DNA of 6,604 nt. Source: an uncultured Planctomycetaceae bacterium (GTDB lineage: Bacteria; Planctomycetota; Planctomycetia; Pirellulales; UBA1268). The notes below the pieces were generated by a model, which saw nothing but the letters and a program-made list of their open reading frames with translations, made no database searches and was not told the origin of the DNA. Where the stretch lies: NCBI GenBank assembly GCA_903958265.1, contig CAJBSQ010000604.1:1-6604 (forward strand), in the 5' to 3' direction. The position numbers and the translations under genes were made by a program. How positions within the stretch are numbered: position 1 is the stretch's first letter; each line of letters opens with the position of its first letter. Below, in pieces: positions 6,533 to 6,604 of this stretch.

Positions 6533-6604
6533 GCGAACCGTCATCGGCGGACATGGATCTTTGGGGGTCGCTGCCTCGCCGCACGGAAATCGGGGACGGG
6601 AGCC
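6533..6604 (+). other. Tail after the fusion gene; unclear start of a new ORF or of a dispersed repeat
   Basis: These 72 bases hold no clear terminator hairpin. An ATG at 6553 opens a frame (MDLWGSLPRRTEIGDGS) that runs to the window end, but the only purine-rich stretch, GGCGG at 6546-6550, is too close to serve as a ribosome binding site. The last bases, from about 6584 (GGAAATCGGGGACGGGAGCC), resemble from memory the edges of dispersed repeats found beside REP-associated or IS200-like tyrosine transposases. Neither reading can be confirmed here. Confidence 0.25.

Noticed and set aside
3356..6544. Two long antisense open frames (471 and 533 codons) opposite the fusion gene.
   Set aside because: Such frames are common opposite GC-rich genes; the translations show no recognisable domain, while the plus strand has three complete domains.

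Overview
The window is GC-rich, densely coding bacterial chromosome with four protein genes. From left to right they are a truncated enolase gene (eno, minus strand, running off the left edge), riboflavin synthase (ribE, plus), the 16S rRNA dimethyladenosine transferase (rsmA/ksgA, plus) and one large plus-strand gene for a 1134-residue three-part enzyme. No RNA gene, CRISPR array or intact insertion sequence is visible. The high GC, the housekeeping neighbours and the fused lipid or natural-product enzyme would suit a member of the Planctomycetota. That is an impression from gene style, not a proof; a 16S or marker-gene search of the full contig would settle it.

Region by region: positions 1-1172 are eno, with all the catalytic residues I looked for in place and only the last 35-40 residues missing. 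Positions 1173-1362 are a divergent intergenic region serving eno leftward and ribE rightward. ribE (1363-1962) and rsmA (1959-2891) overlap by an ATGA and look like one translationally coupled unit, although one enzyme makes a vitamin and the other modifies the ribosome. Positions 2892-3127 are a 236-base gap full of short inverted repeats. They include a hexamer (GTCCTG/CAGGAC) present three times in alternating orientation, which allows two mutually exclusive hairpins just upstream of the large gene.

The large gene (3128-6532, GTG start after a GGAGG) is the highlight. It carries a fatty acyl-AMP ligase (FAAL) domain, then an acyl carrier protein (ACP) domain with a clear phosphopantetheine serine, then a pyridoxal-phosphate alpha-oxoamine synthase (AONS) domain of the BioF / KBL / serine palmitoyltransferase / CqsA family. 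All three sets of key motifs are intact. The inferred chemistry runs on one chain: a free fatty acid is adenylated, moved to the built-in carrier, and condensed with an amino acid with loss of CO2 to release an alpha-amino ketone. That is chemically like the first step of sphingolipid synthesis, or like making an amino-ketone signal. No other gene in the window fixes the product.

The last 72 bases after the large gene are not clearly coding. The final roughly 20 bases resemble, from memory only, the edge of a dispersed repeat.
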